From: an uncultured Lachnospiraceae bacterium
Lineage (GTDB): Bacteria > Bacillota > Clostridia > Lachnospirales > Lachnospiraceae
Assembly: GCA_948473115.1 (NCBI GenBank)
Contig: CAOKWI010000001.1
Coordinates: 1 to 64,000, forward strand
Reading direction: 5' to 3'
Length of the DNA: 64,000 nucleotides
Shown here: piece after piece, positions 55,022 through 63,492 of the stretch
How positions within the stretch are numbered: position 1 is the stretch's first letter
How the letters are laid out: each line of letters starts with the position of its first letter
Translations under genes and position numbers: made by a program
Notes under the pieces: model-generated
What the model was told of the DNA's origin: nothing
The model's database searches: none
What the model saw: only the letters and a program-made list of their open reading frames with translations

Positions 55022-56869
55022 ATGGAACTTAGGGAAATATTAAGACAAAAATACGAACTTGAGGAACAGGAATTACAAATTTATGAACGTGCTATGAAAT
55101 ATTATGTTGCAGATTATTATATAAAGAAAAACCGTTTTCTCAGGTATTACATAGTGGATCTGAGGGAAGATGATAATTGCGAGCTGGCATTATGGCGCGA
55201 TATGAACGAATATCAGGAATTTCAGGAAAGACTGTTGGAAGCTGATTTCTTTGGCAGTACGGGAGATGAACGATATAATATTTATCTTATTTTTATTGTG
55301 TCAGGGAAAATACCAGCTTTTTCAGCCCTGGATATACAAAATGATTTTCAGTATGCCAGAAAAATCATTCTACAGGAGGCGGAGATGGAAAATTTTTTCC
55401 TTCGTTTTTTCCCGTTGATTCGAAAAAGTGGAGAAAGTGATCTTTCCATAACTGGGGTGATTCGCCAGAAGGAGGTCAGAGAAATGCTTAAGCAGTATAC
55501 ACGAGATGGAATGGAGTTGTTTCGAAAGGAATTTGATGTATATAACATGATTGCACTGACTAATAAGAAGAGAAAGGCTTCTGATCTTATTACTACTAAA
55601 TTGCTTTCAAATCTCGCCACATGTATAATGTTTGATGAGGGAAAACCGAAGTCCAAAAGCAGACGAGAAAAAGTCTCCACAAATGCTTTGCACACTGGGA
55701 ACTATAATATCAAAAAAATTACTCACTTACAGGTAGAAAATTTCAGACATTTTCATGAACCATGCAAAATTTCATTTAAAAAAGTTAATTTGATTTATGG
55801 TGATAATGGTGTGGGAAAAACATCCATTCTTAACGCAATAGAACTGGGTATTACGGGATATAACAGAGGGATGAAAAATGAAAAAACAGGGGATGCCCGC
55901 ATTAAAGTTATATGCCGTAATTCGAAAAATGAAGAAGTCCCTTTGAATTTTGGAGAAGATAATATAGAACTATCCGGAAAATGGTATGGAATCTGTGCGG
56001 AAGATTCTGCGGAGTTTAACAAATTTTTTAACCAATACAATTATTTTGATACCAGCTGGGCCTCAGCTTTTGCCATAGAGGGAGAAGAGCGGGTAAATAT
56101 CAAGCAACTACAAAAATTCTTAGGAATCGAAGATCTCAAGAAATATGAGCAGGCAGTTAAATCCTTATATGAGTCGATGAAAGAAATTGCGGAAGAGGAT
56201 AAAAAAATTCTGGATAAAGCCAGTGCGGAAAAATTTGGCTTCAGTTTTATCAAAAAGGGACAACCTACCAATAATTTTACAAAATTGGTAGAGAGTAATA
56301 AGGAGGTCAGAGTAAAATGTCAAACCAGTCTGGAAAAACTACAAAACGATATTGAACTGGTTGAATCGAGCGAAGTGCTCAGTGAACATCTCGCCAAAAT
56401 TGAAAGTATTTTTAAGCTTTTGGTTTGCTCTGATGAATGTGACGCATTAAACGTACAGGGAGAGGAAATTGTCGTCAGCCGAAATGGCATGGACGAAAAA
56501 GTAAGTATGTCAAAAATGAGCACCGGTCAAAAAGTTTGTCTCGCATTGGCTTTTATGTTTGCACTGTTTCTGTCAAATAAAACAGCTCCGGACTTTATTA
56601 TGTTGGATGAGCCCGTGGCAAATTTGGACGACTTACATATGCTTAATTTGTTAGATTTGTTAAGAAGACTGGCACTATCAGGCACACAGATCTTTTTTAC
56701 AACAGCAAATCCAGATGTCGCGAAGCTGTTCAGAAGAAAATTCAGTTGTTTGGAAGAAGACTTTGGTGTTTATCGAATTGTTGATTTAAATAATTCCTTG
56801 AAAATAGAATATGAACAATATACACAAAAACAGGATAATCCGTTGCGGGTAGAAACGCTTTATGGATAA
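55022..56869 (+). CDS. SMC/RecF-like ABC ATPase with novel N-terminal domain
   Basis: 615 residues. Residues 1-225 form a helical/acidic region I do not recognise. An ABC ATPase of the RecF/SMC type follows: LQVENFRHFHEPCKISF, Walker A GDNGVGKTS at 260-268, a short helical insert (about 355-470), signature MSTGQK (499-504), Walker B MLDEPVANLDD (527-537). Such ATPases act on DNA ends or as sensors in defence and repair. Encoded 11 bases after the nitrilase-like gene and equally AT-rich, so the two form a cassette. Confidence 0.8.
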   Translation: MELREILRQKYELEEQELQIYERAMKYYVADYYIKKNRFLRYYIVDLREDDNCELALWRDMNEYQEFQERLLEADFFGSTGDERYNIYLIFIVSGKIPAFSALDIQNDFQYARKIILQEAEMENFFLRFFPLIRKSGESDLSITGVIRQKEVREMLKQYTRDGMELFRKEFDVYNMIALTNKKRKASDLITTKLLSNLATCIMFDEGKPKSKSRREKVSTNALHTGNYNIKKITHLQVENFRHFHEPCKISFKKVNLIYGDNGVGKTSILNAIELGITGYNRGMKNEKTGDARIKVICRNSKNEEVPLNFGEDNIELSGKWYGICAEDSAEFNKFFNQYNYFDTSWASAFAIEGEERVNIKQLQKFLGIEDLKKYEQAVKSLYESMKEIAEEDKKILDKASAEKFGFSFIKKGQPTNNFTKLVESNKEVRVKCQTSLEKLQNDIELVESSEVLSEHLAKIESIFKLLVCSDECDALNVQGEEIVVSRNGMDEKVSMSKMSTGQKVCLALAFMFALFLSNKTAPDFIMLDEPVANLDDLHMLNLLDLLRRLALSGTQIFFTTANPDVAKLFRRKFSCLEEDFGVYRIVDLNNSLKIEYEQYTQKQDNPLRVETLYG

Positions 56870-56971
56870 TAGTAATTCTGAAATTTAAAATACAAACCCA
56901 AACTTGATACCCCGTCAGCTTGCTACGATGGATTTGACATAACCCATGAGAAACTTCAAGGGACGTTTTCC

Positions 56972-57000
56972 TTGATATTTACAATAAATTGTATTATAAT
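56972..57000 (+). promoter_or_regulatory. Strong sigma-A-type promoter
   Basis: TTGATA (56972-56977), 17-base spacer, TATAAT (56995-57000). It reads into the coiled-coil protein gene at 57132. Confidence 0.75.
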
Positions 57001-57131
57001 GAACCAATGTATTTCCAATTCATGGAGATTAAAAAGTTAAAGTATCAATCCCGGAGATCGTTGTAATACTATACTCAAGAAACAAGTTATATGAAAAACG
57101 AAGTATGCATTATGGCATAGAGGAGAAGTGA

Positions 57132-58790
57132 ATGATAATTCCGTTTATTTACAATTTGGAAACGGTCAGTGATTATGACCATATCACTGTGCTTTACTTT
57201 TACTTGATGATGGTAAAACAAACAGGAGGTGCAATGGTAGCCCATGAAAGATATTTTATGGATGTGGATGAGTTTTATGCACAGATCCTGGGCAGGGAAC
57301 AATTGAAAAGCACAGCGGAATTTCTTGAGTTTGATCTGCCTGAACAGAGTGATCTGGATAAAATCGGGAAATATGTGATATCGCAGCAGTTTGAAGATGA
57401 AATGCTGACACATTTTGAAAGCAGGCTGGATTGCTGGACATATCTGTTGAGCAAAGAGTTTGAACCGTTCACAGACATCATAGATAAAATATTTGATTCC
57501 ATTGAACAGAATTACGGCGAGAGCATAGAAGCGGTGTTGTGCTTTTATGAGCCCATTTCCCTTCGGTGTGCGGCGGAAAGAAGGGGGATTAAGGTGATTC
57601 ATCAGGAAGGAACCTCTTTTCGAACACCCTTTTATCGTATGGCCGGCTATTTTGACTTTAAAGAGGGTTATGGCCGGGGAGAGCTGGAAGAACGGTATTA
57701 TAAATTTAAAGAAGAAACGAAAGACAAGGATGTTTTTTTGTTTAGCACCAGGGAAATATGCGCATTATTCATGACGAGCCAAGGCTTAAGCCAGCTGCAT
57801 CTGTTTGACTCAAAGCCTCAGTATGAACTTGGAATTGGTATAACAGACTATAGCCTTGGAGTTAATTTAAAGAGTACTCTGATCAACATGGACGAAATAC
57901 TGCTGGAAGCCAGGAAGAAATATCCCATGGATCAGGTTACGACGAGAAGCCGTTATCGTGTTACGGGGTGTGACGACGATTCGCCCTCGTCTTTTCATTT
58001 TGTGTTGAAATGTAAGAGAGTTGCTGCACTGCGCTCTAATATGTCTTTTGAAACCATGTTGCTGGGGAGGACGGCCTGCATATATGGCGATTCCCCATTT
58101 GCGTTTATGGGAAATAAGGGAATATCTGATGCGACAGACAGGGAGGTGCCTCTGGATTTTATTAATTTTACGACCTTCGGCTATTTTGTACCATGGGAAA
58201 TGCTCCGCGATGTGGAGTATATTCGATGGAGGCTTTCCATGCCGACAGAACTGGAAATATATGAAAGAAATATGAGATATTACCTGTCGAAAAGAGGGTT
58301 GGAGATCGACAGGGTTTTTGAACAGGCGCCAGATGCCCGTCTGGGATATATATTGGAAAATCAAAATGTAAAAGCGGACAAGGAATACCATGTGAAGAAG
58401 AGCTCTTCTTTGAAAAATGCATACGATGTCTTGCAGAAAGAGCATGCATTGCTGTCCCAAAGCTATGAAGAACTGCTGACCGGATATACTCAGCTACAGA
58501 AAGAGCATGTGACGTTATCCAAAAACCATGAAGAGCTGCTGGCCGGATATACTCAGCTGCAGAAAGAGCATGTGTCGTTATCCAAAAACTATGAAGAACT
58601 GCTGGCCGGGTATACTCAATTGCAGAAGGAGCATGGAACTGTATACAAGAGTTATGAAGATCTGACTGCCGGATATATCCAATTGCAGAAGGAACACCAG
58701 GCTGCAGTTATAAATTATGAAGAATTGCTGACTCAATTTACACAGCTACAGAAAGAACATGCAGATAGCTTAGAGGCGGCCAAGGGATGA
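57132..58790 (+). CDS. Polysaccharide-cluster protein with C-terminal coiled-coil repeats
   Basis: 552 residues, SD GAGGAGAAG. The N-terminal ~420 residues are globular (EPISLRCAAERRGIKVIHQE, then GTSFRTPFYRMAGYFD); they resemble capsule-type glycosyltransferases only loosely and I cannot name the family. Residues 435-546 are five full and one partial repeats of 21 residues (QKEH.x.L.K..EELLAGYTQL), exactly three heptads each, predicting a coiled coil. No membrane segment. It heads the downstream part of the polysaccharide cluster, which ends in an ABC exporter. Confidence 0.6.
   Translation: MIIPFIYNLETVSDYDHITVLYFYLMMVKQTGGAMVAHERYFMDVDEFYAQILGREQLKSTAEFLEFDLPEQSDLDKIGKYVISQQFEDEMLTHFESRLDCWTYLLSKEFEPFTDIIDKIFDSIEQNYGESIEAVLCFYEPISLRCAAERRGIKVIHQEGTSFRTPFYRMAGYFDFKEGYGRGELEERYYKFKEETKDKDVFLFSTREICALFMTSQGLSQLHLFDSKPQYELGIGITDYSLGVNLKSTLINMDEILLEARKKYPMDQVTTRSRYRVTGCDDDSPSSFHFVLKCKRVAALRSNMSFETMLLGRTACIYGDSPFAFMGNKGISDATDREVPLDFINFTTFGYFVPWEMLRDVEYIRWRLSMPTELEIYERNMRYYLSKRGLEIDRVFEQAPDARLGYILENQNVKADKEYHVKKSSSLKNAYDVLQKEHALLSQSYEELLTGYTQLQKEHVTLSKNHEELLAGYTQLQKEHVSLSKNYEELLAGYTQLQKEHGTVYKSYEDLTAGYIQLQKEHQAAVINYEELLTQFTQLQKEHADSLEAAKG
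58434..58769 (+). repeat. 63-bp tandem repeats (coiled-coil region)
   Basis: Full units begin at 58434, 58497, 58560, 58623 and 58686, with a partial one from 58749. Units 2 and 3 differ at few positions; outer ones are more diverged, suggesting recent expansion in the middle. Confidence 0.9.
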
Positions 58791-58803
58791 AAGGGTATTA
58801 AAC

Positions 58804-58831
58804 TTGAAATTAGCTATATTTATGTTATAAT
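58804..58831 (+). promoter_or_regulatory. Internal promoter
   Basis: TTGAAA (58804-58809), 16-base spacer, TATAAT (58826-58831), 27 bases before the next start codon. Confidence 0.65.
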
Positions 58832-58857
58832 GACAATGTGTTTTAGGAAGAAAAACG

Positions 58858-60018
58858 ATGAAACTTGCTTTTGACGGACAGTTTTTCCTGAAAGGGAATA
58901 AAACAGGGGTGGCTTGGAGTGCAGAAAATGTCATGCTGAACATAGGCAGACATAAAGATGTTGATAAGCAAATAAATTTTTTTGGGTTGGGGTATAGTCC
59001 TGAGCAGAAGTCTAATGCGGAAAAATATATAGCTTACAATTATGATGTTCGCTGTTGCCGCTGGTTTCATGATGTGGTTTACCGCATGATCTGGAATTAT
59101 GTTCCATTGCCTTATAGTGCTTTTTTTGGGAAAGATGCTGATGTATCCGTTTTTTTTAATTTCATAGTTCCCCCTGGAGTGAAAGGAAAGACGTTAGCAA
59201 TAGTGCATGATATGGCTTATATGGCTTATCCTGAGACAGTAAGAAAGCGGACGAGGCGCTTTTTGGAAAGTTCTATGGAAAAATCATGTAAGCGTGCGGA
59301 TCATATTATTACCATCTCCGAGTTTAGTAAGAGAGAGATAATGAAATATATACCGATAAAGGAAGATAGGATTTCTGTTGTCTTTCACGGAGTTGATTTT
59401 GACAGATTTCATTCAAATTACGGCGAAAAGGAAATTGAACAGACCAAGAAGAAATATAGTATTAATGGAAAATACATTTTATATCTTGGGACGATTGAAC
59501 CGAGAAAAAACATCAAAAGATTGATTGAATCATATGCGCTGCTTAAACAGGAAAAAAAAGATCAGCCCCAATTAATACTGGCAGGCGGTAAGGGCTGGCT
59601 TTGCGATGAAATATATGAATCCGTTAGCCGCCTGCATCTGGAAGATTGCGTTAAATTTCTCGGGTATGTTCCGGATGAGGTTGCTCCTAAGCTGCTGTGC
59701 GGCGCGGAGATGTTTGTGTTTCCTTCGCTTTACGAAGGATTTGGACTTCCAGTTTTGGAAGCTATGGCCTGCGGGGTTCCTGTTGTGGCAGCTGATGCAG
59801 CATCGCTTCCTGAAGTCGCTCAGAATGCGGCGGTATTGGTTGACCCAATGGATATACAATGTATGAAAGAAGGGATGGCAGTCCTGTTGGAAAATGAAAG
59901 TATGCGTAATAAATTGCGGGAGGCAGGAATGGAACATGTAAAACAATTTACATGGGAGAAAACAGCGTCCAGGTATATTGAAATTTGCGAGGAACTTTTG
60001 AAAAAAAAGACTGAATAG
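58858..60018 (+). CDS. Family 4 glycosyltransferase
   Basis: 386 residues, GT-B fold with AIVHDMAYMAYPETV, HIITISEFSKREI, YLGTIEPRKNIKRLI and the donor-binding SLYEGFGLPVLEAMACGVPV. Close in style to mannosyltransferases of O-antigen-like pathways. SD AGGAAGAA. The acetyltransferase follows after 28 bases. Confidence 0.92.
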   Translation: MKLAFDGQFFLKGNKTGVAWSAENVMLNIGRHKDVDKQINFFGLGYSPEQKSNAEKYIAYNYDVRCCRWFHDVVYRMIWNYVPLPYSAFFGKDADVSVFFNFIVPPGVKGKTLAIVHDMAYMAYPETVRKRTRRFLESSMEKSCKRADHIITISEFSKREIMKYIPIKEDRISVVFHGVDFDRFHSNYGEKEIEQTKKKYSINGKYILYLGTIEPRKNIKRLIESYALLKQEKKDQPQLILAGGKGWLCDEIYESVSRLHLEDCVKFLGYVPDEVAPKLLCGAEMFVFPSLYEGFGLPVLEAMACGVPVVAADAASLPEVAQNAAVLVDPMDIQCMKEGMAVLLENESMRNKLREAGMEHVKQFTWEKTASRYIEICEELLKKKTE

Positions 60019-60046
60019 GATTATGTGTGTGCTGAGGGGGATAGAA

Positions 60047-60679
60047 GTGAAAAAAGTAATAATCGTTGGTGCAGGGGGACATGCGAAGGTTATTGTCGAT
60101 ATGCTGCAGAAAAACGGTGAATTTGAGGTTGTCGGATTCATTGACAGGGCGGGGGCGGAAGGCTTCTGGAATATACCTGTTTTGGGAACGGACGAGACCG
60201 TTGGCCGGGTGTGCAGGGAAATGGCGATAAAATATGTATTCGTTGCGCTGGGATCGGGTAAGCTTCGTGAAAAGGTTACGGAAAAGGTGCTGGCGGAGGG
60301 GCTTCAACTGATCAATGTGGTGAGCAGCTACGCTATAGTATCTGACAGGGCACGACTGGGCAAAGGGGTTGCCGTTATGCCCGGTGCAGTGATAAACGCG
60401 GATGTGGAAATAGGTGACGGCTGCATTATCAATACAAATGCATCTGTGGATCATGACGGTAAGATTGGCGACTATACGCATATAGCGCCGGGAAGCACTG
60501 TCTCCGGATATGTTTCCATAGGAAGGCAGTGTCTGCTGGGAACCGGCTGCAGAGTGATCGACCGCATTACCATAGGCGATGATACGATAGTGGGAAGCGG
60601 AGCGGCTGTAATCAGGAATATTGAGAGTGGAAGCGTGGCAGTGGGTGTGCCGGCAAAAAGCATCAGGCGAAGCGGATAA
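60047..60679 (+). CDS. NeuD/PglD-family sugar O/N-acetyltransferase
   Basis: 210 residues from GTG 60047 with SD GAGGGGG six bases upstream; the ATG at 60023 lacks an SD. N-terminal Rossmann-like domain with VGAGGHAKVIVDML and a C-terminal left-handed beta-helix of hexapeptide repeats with the catalytic-type His in ASVDHDGKIG. It transfers acetyl from acetyl-CoA to a nucleotide-linked amino sugar. The aminotransferase just downstream probably makes its substrate. Confidence 0.9.
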   Translation: MKKVIIVGAGGHAKVIVDMLQKNGEFEVVGFIDRAGAEGFWNIPVLGTDETVGRVCREMAIKYVFVALGSGKLREKVTEKVLAEGLQLINVVSSYAIVSDRARLGKGVAVMPGAVINADVEIGDGCIINTNASVDHDGKIGDYTHIAPGSTVSGYVSIGRQCLLGTGCRVIDRITIGDDTIVGSGAAVIRNIESGSVAVGVPAKSIRRSG

Positions 60680-60758
60680 GTGATAAAGCAGTCTGCCATA
60701 AACCTGTGATCCATAGATAAATCTGAATAACAAACGCAGTATAGAAAGGAAGTAAAAG

Positions 60759-61877
60759 ATGAACAGAATATCAATCGCAAATCCGGTATTTAATGGAAAT
60801 GAAAAGAAGTACCTTATGGAGTGTATCGACACGGGCTGGGTGTCTGCCAATGGTCGGTTTATCAACGAATTTGAAAAAAAGTTTGCAGAATTTTGCGGAA
60901 CAAGATATGCCATTGCATGCTCAAACGGGACAGTTACGCTGCATTTGATTCTGGCGGCTATGGGAATTGGGCCTGGAGATGAAGTGATCATGCCCACTTT
61001 GACGTACATTGCCACAGCCAATGCCGTAAAATACTGCGGGGCGACACCGGTGTTTGTGGACAGCGAAGAAGATACGTTTAATATGGATCCGCAGAAGGTG
61101 GAGGAAAAGATCACAGATCGCACCAAGGCGATCATGCCGGTGCATTTATATGGCCTGTCGGCAGATATGAATGCCTTAATGGCAATTTCCGCCAAGTATG
61201 ACATTCCCATTATAGAGGACGCCGCAGAGGCTCATGGAGCTACATATGACGGGAAAAAAGTCGGAAATTTTGGTTTGGCAGCTTCTTTCAGCTTTTTTGG
61301 CAATAAAGTTATCACCTGCGGCGAAGGCGGAATGATTACGACCAATGACGAAAAGCTGTATGAGAGAATGAAACTTCTCAAAGGACAGGCCGTATCGCCT
61401 GAAAAGAGATATTGGCATGTTGATGTGGGTTATAATTACCGTATGACAAATATGCAGGCAGCGGTTGGATTAGGACAGCTGGAAAACATCTCCTGGCATA
61501 TGGAACAGAGAAAGCGTGTGGCAGGGCTGTATGAAAAATATCTGGGAGGCATGGAAACAGATCTGAAACTGCAGAAGGTGCCGGAAAACTGTGAATCCGT
61601 CTATTGGATGAGCAATGTAATACTGCAGGATGCGGTTACAAAGCCTCGCGACCAGGTGATGAAAGAGATGGAAGAATGCAATATTGAAATGCGTCCGGTA
61701 TTTTACCCCATGCATATTATGCCGCCTTACCTTGACGGGCAGGCTTCTTTTCCGGTGGCGGAAAGGCTGGCGGCACGCGGCATAAGTCTGCCTTCACATG
61801 CGCTGCTTCAGGAAGAAGAGATAAAGTATATTTGCGATTGTTTAAAAAGAATTGTTGGCTGCCAGATAGGAGAATGA
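60759..61877 (+). CDS. DegT/DnrJ/EryC1 sugar aminotransferase
   Basis: 372 residues. PLP-dependent, with the cofactor Asp in IIEDAAEAHGA (154) and Schiff-base Lys183 in FFGNKVITCGEGGM. It transfers an amino group to a keto-deoxy nucleotide sugar. The sequence around the Lys is close to GDP-perosamine synthases (Per/RfbE), and with the acetyltransferase would yield an N-acetylated 4-amino-6-deoxysugar; that specificity is inferred. It ends one base before the exporter permease. Confidence 0.92.
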   Translation: MNRISIANPVFNGNEKKYLMECIDTGWVSANGRFINEFEKKFAEFCGTRYAIACSNGTVTLHLILAAMGIGPGDEVIMPTLTYIATANAVKYCGATPVFVDSEEDTFNMDPQKVEEKITDRTKAIMPVHLYGLSADMNALMAISAKYDIPIIEDAAEAHGATYDGKKVGNFGLAASFSFFGNKVITCGEGGMITTNDEKLYERMKLLKGQAVSPEKRYWHVDVGYNYRMTNMQAAVGLGQLENISWHMEQRKRVAGLYEKYLGGMETDLKLQKVPENCESVYWMSNVILQDAVTKPRDQVMKEMEECNIEMRPVFYPMHIMPPYLDGQASFPVAERLAARGISLPSHALLQEEEIKYICDCLKRIVGCQIGE

Positions 61878-62663
61878 ATGAAAGAATATTGGCAAAAGAT
61901 ATATAAAACCAGGTATTTCTGGTCCCATTTAGCAAAGAATGACTTGAAATCACGTTTCAGGCGGTCTAAATTAGGCTTATTGTGGACTGTGATCCAGCCG
62001 CTTTTTTTGACGATTATCTTATCGGTTGTGTTCAGTACCGTATTCAGGCAGCCTCTGGGTGAATACGCTATGTATATTTTGTCCGGTATTGTCGTTTGGA
62101 ATCTGGCACAGGCGAGTATAGTGGGAGCGGGCAATTCGCTTTTTGCCAGCGAGCAGTATATCAGACAGTTTAATCATCCGATCACAATTTATACCTTGAG
62201 GTATGCCTTGCTTTCGGTTATAACCTTTTTGATGGAGCTGCTGGCGCTGATCCTCTGGGTATTGTTTTTTAAGCCGGAGAATCTGATTCTGGCTTTCTTT
62301 ACGTTGCCACTTACCGTTTTGCTCTATTTTCCGATTGTCTGGGGACTTACTACAATAGCGGGGTATTCCGGGGCAAAGTACCGTGATTACCCTCAGATTA
62401 TGGCGTTGTTCATGCAGATGCTGTACTATTTGTCGCCGGTATTTTTTAAACAGGAAATGTTTATGTCAAATCCGGCGCTTAAGCTGTTGTTTGAACTGAA
62501 TCCCGTGACACATCTGCTAAATTTGATCAGGGCTCCGTTTGTTTATATGCGGATGCCTGGCGTAATTGACTATTTGTTTGTGATCGGTATTGATTTGCTG
62601 GTAATGCTGTGGGCTTTCTATGTAAACAGAAAAAATGAAAAAAAGATTATTTTTTATTTGTAG
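61878..62663 (+). CDS. ABC-2 polysaccharide exporter permease (Wzm-like)
   Basis: 261 residues, six membrane segments; the N-terminal LKSRFRRSKLGLLWTVIQPL is the family signature. It forms the channel that moves a completed, undecaprenyl-linked glycan across the membrane. Start ATG overlaps the end of the aminotransferase region (adjacent codons), so translation is coupled. Confidence 0.93.
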   Translation: MKEYWQKIYKTRYFWSHLAKNDLKSRFRRSKLGLLWTVIQPLFLTIILSVVFSTVFRQPLGEYAMYILSGIVVWNLAQASIVGAGNSLFASEQYIRQFNHPITIYTLRYALLSVITFLMELLALILWVLFFKPENLILAFFTLPLTVLLYFPIVWGLTTIAGYSGAKYRDYPQIMALFMQMLYYLSPVFFKQEMFMSNPALKLLFELNPVTHLLNLIRAPFVYMRMPGVIDYLFVIGIDLLVMLWAFYVNRKNEKKIIFYL

Positions 62664-62698
62664 GATGTTGAGAATGCCTGAAAGAGAGTCGGGCAGAA

Positions 62699-63460
62699 AT
62701 GGATTTGGTAAAAGATATGGATTATTACATTAAGATGAAGGATGTGAATCTTTACTATCCTTCCACACTTTATAATGCGATGACATTAAAGCAGGAGATC
62801 TTTTCCCGAATGCGATTTGAGAAGCGGAAAGAGAATCTTGAGGATGTGCATGCGCTTAAAAACTTTAATCTGGAAATCCATGAAGGCGAGCGGGTTGGAA
62901 TCATCGGACATAACGGAGCGGGAAAGAGTACGCTGCTCAGGGCTCTTGCAGGAGTATATCCCATCAAAAGCGGCTCCATTGAAATGTCGGGAGAGGTGAG
63001 GTCTATGTTTGACCTGACCCTGGGATTTGATATGGATTCCACGGGCCGAGACAATATCATGAACAGAGGTCTGATGCTGGGAAGCACACCCTCTGAAGTG
63101 CGGTCGAAGGAGCAGGAGATCATTGATTTTGCGGAACTTGGCGAGTTTATTGATTACCCGATAAAGGCGTATTCATCTGGAATGCTCGTGCGTCTTGCTT
63201 TTGCCATCTCTACATCGGTGCGGGGGGAAATAATGCTTGTGGATGAAGTGCTCAGCGCAGGAGATGCTAATTTCCAGAAAAAGGCACGAGAGAGAATGCT
63301 GAATATCATGGAACAGGCAAAGATTCTTGTTTTGGTTTTACATGATATGAACACAATACAGGCAGTCTGCAACAGGGTTGTGCTGCTGCAGAAAGGGGAG
63401 ATCGTAGCAGACGGAGCCCCGGATGAAATCGTGGACCAATATTTGGGGAAGAACGGATAA
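62699..63460 (+). CDS. ABC polysaccharide exporter ATPase (Wzt/KpsT-like)
   Basis: 253 residues. Walker A GHNGAGKST at 70-78, signature YSSGM at 158-162, Walker B LVDE at 180-183, and LHDMNTIQAVCNRV near the end. It lacks the C-terminal carbohydrate-binding domain of Wzt proteins that read a chain-end cap, so it resembles the short TagH/KpsT class. Partner of the permease upstream. Confidence 0.93.
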   Translation: MDLVKDMDYYIKMKDVNLYYPSTLYNAMTLKQEIFSRMRFEKRKENLEDVHALKNFNLEIHEGERVGIIGHNGAGKSTLLRALAGVYPIKSGSIEMSGEVRSMFDLTLGFDMDSTGRDNIMNRGLMLGSTPSEVRSKEQEIIDFAELGEFIDYPIKAYSSGMLVRLAFAISTSVRGEIMLVDEVLSAGDANFQKKARERMLNIMEQAKILVLVLHDMNTIQAVCNRVVLLQKGEIVADGAPDEIVDQYLGKNG

Positions 63461-63492
63461 AACGAAGTCAGACAAGGACGAGGAGCAAAACC

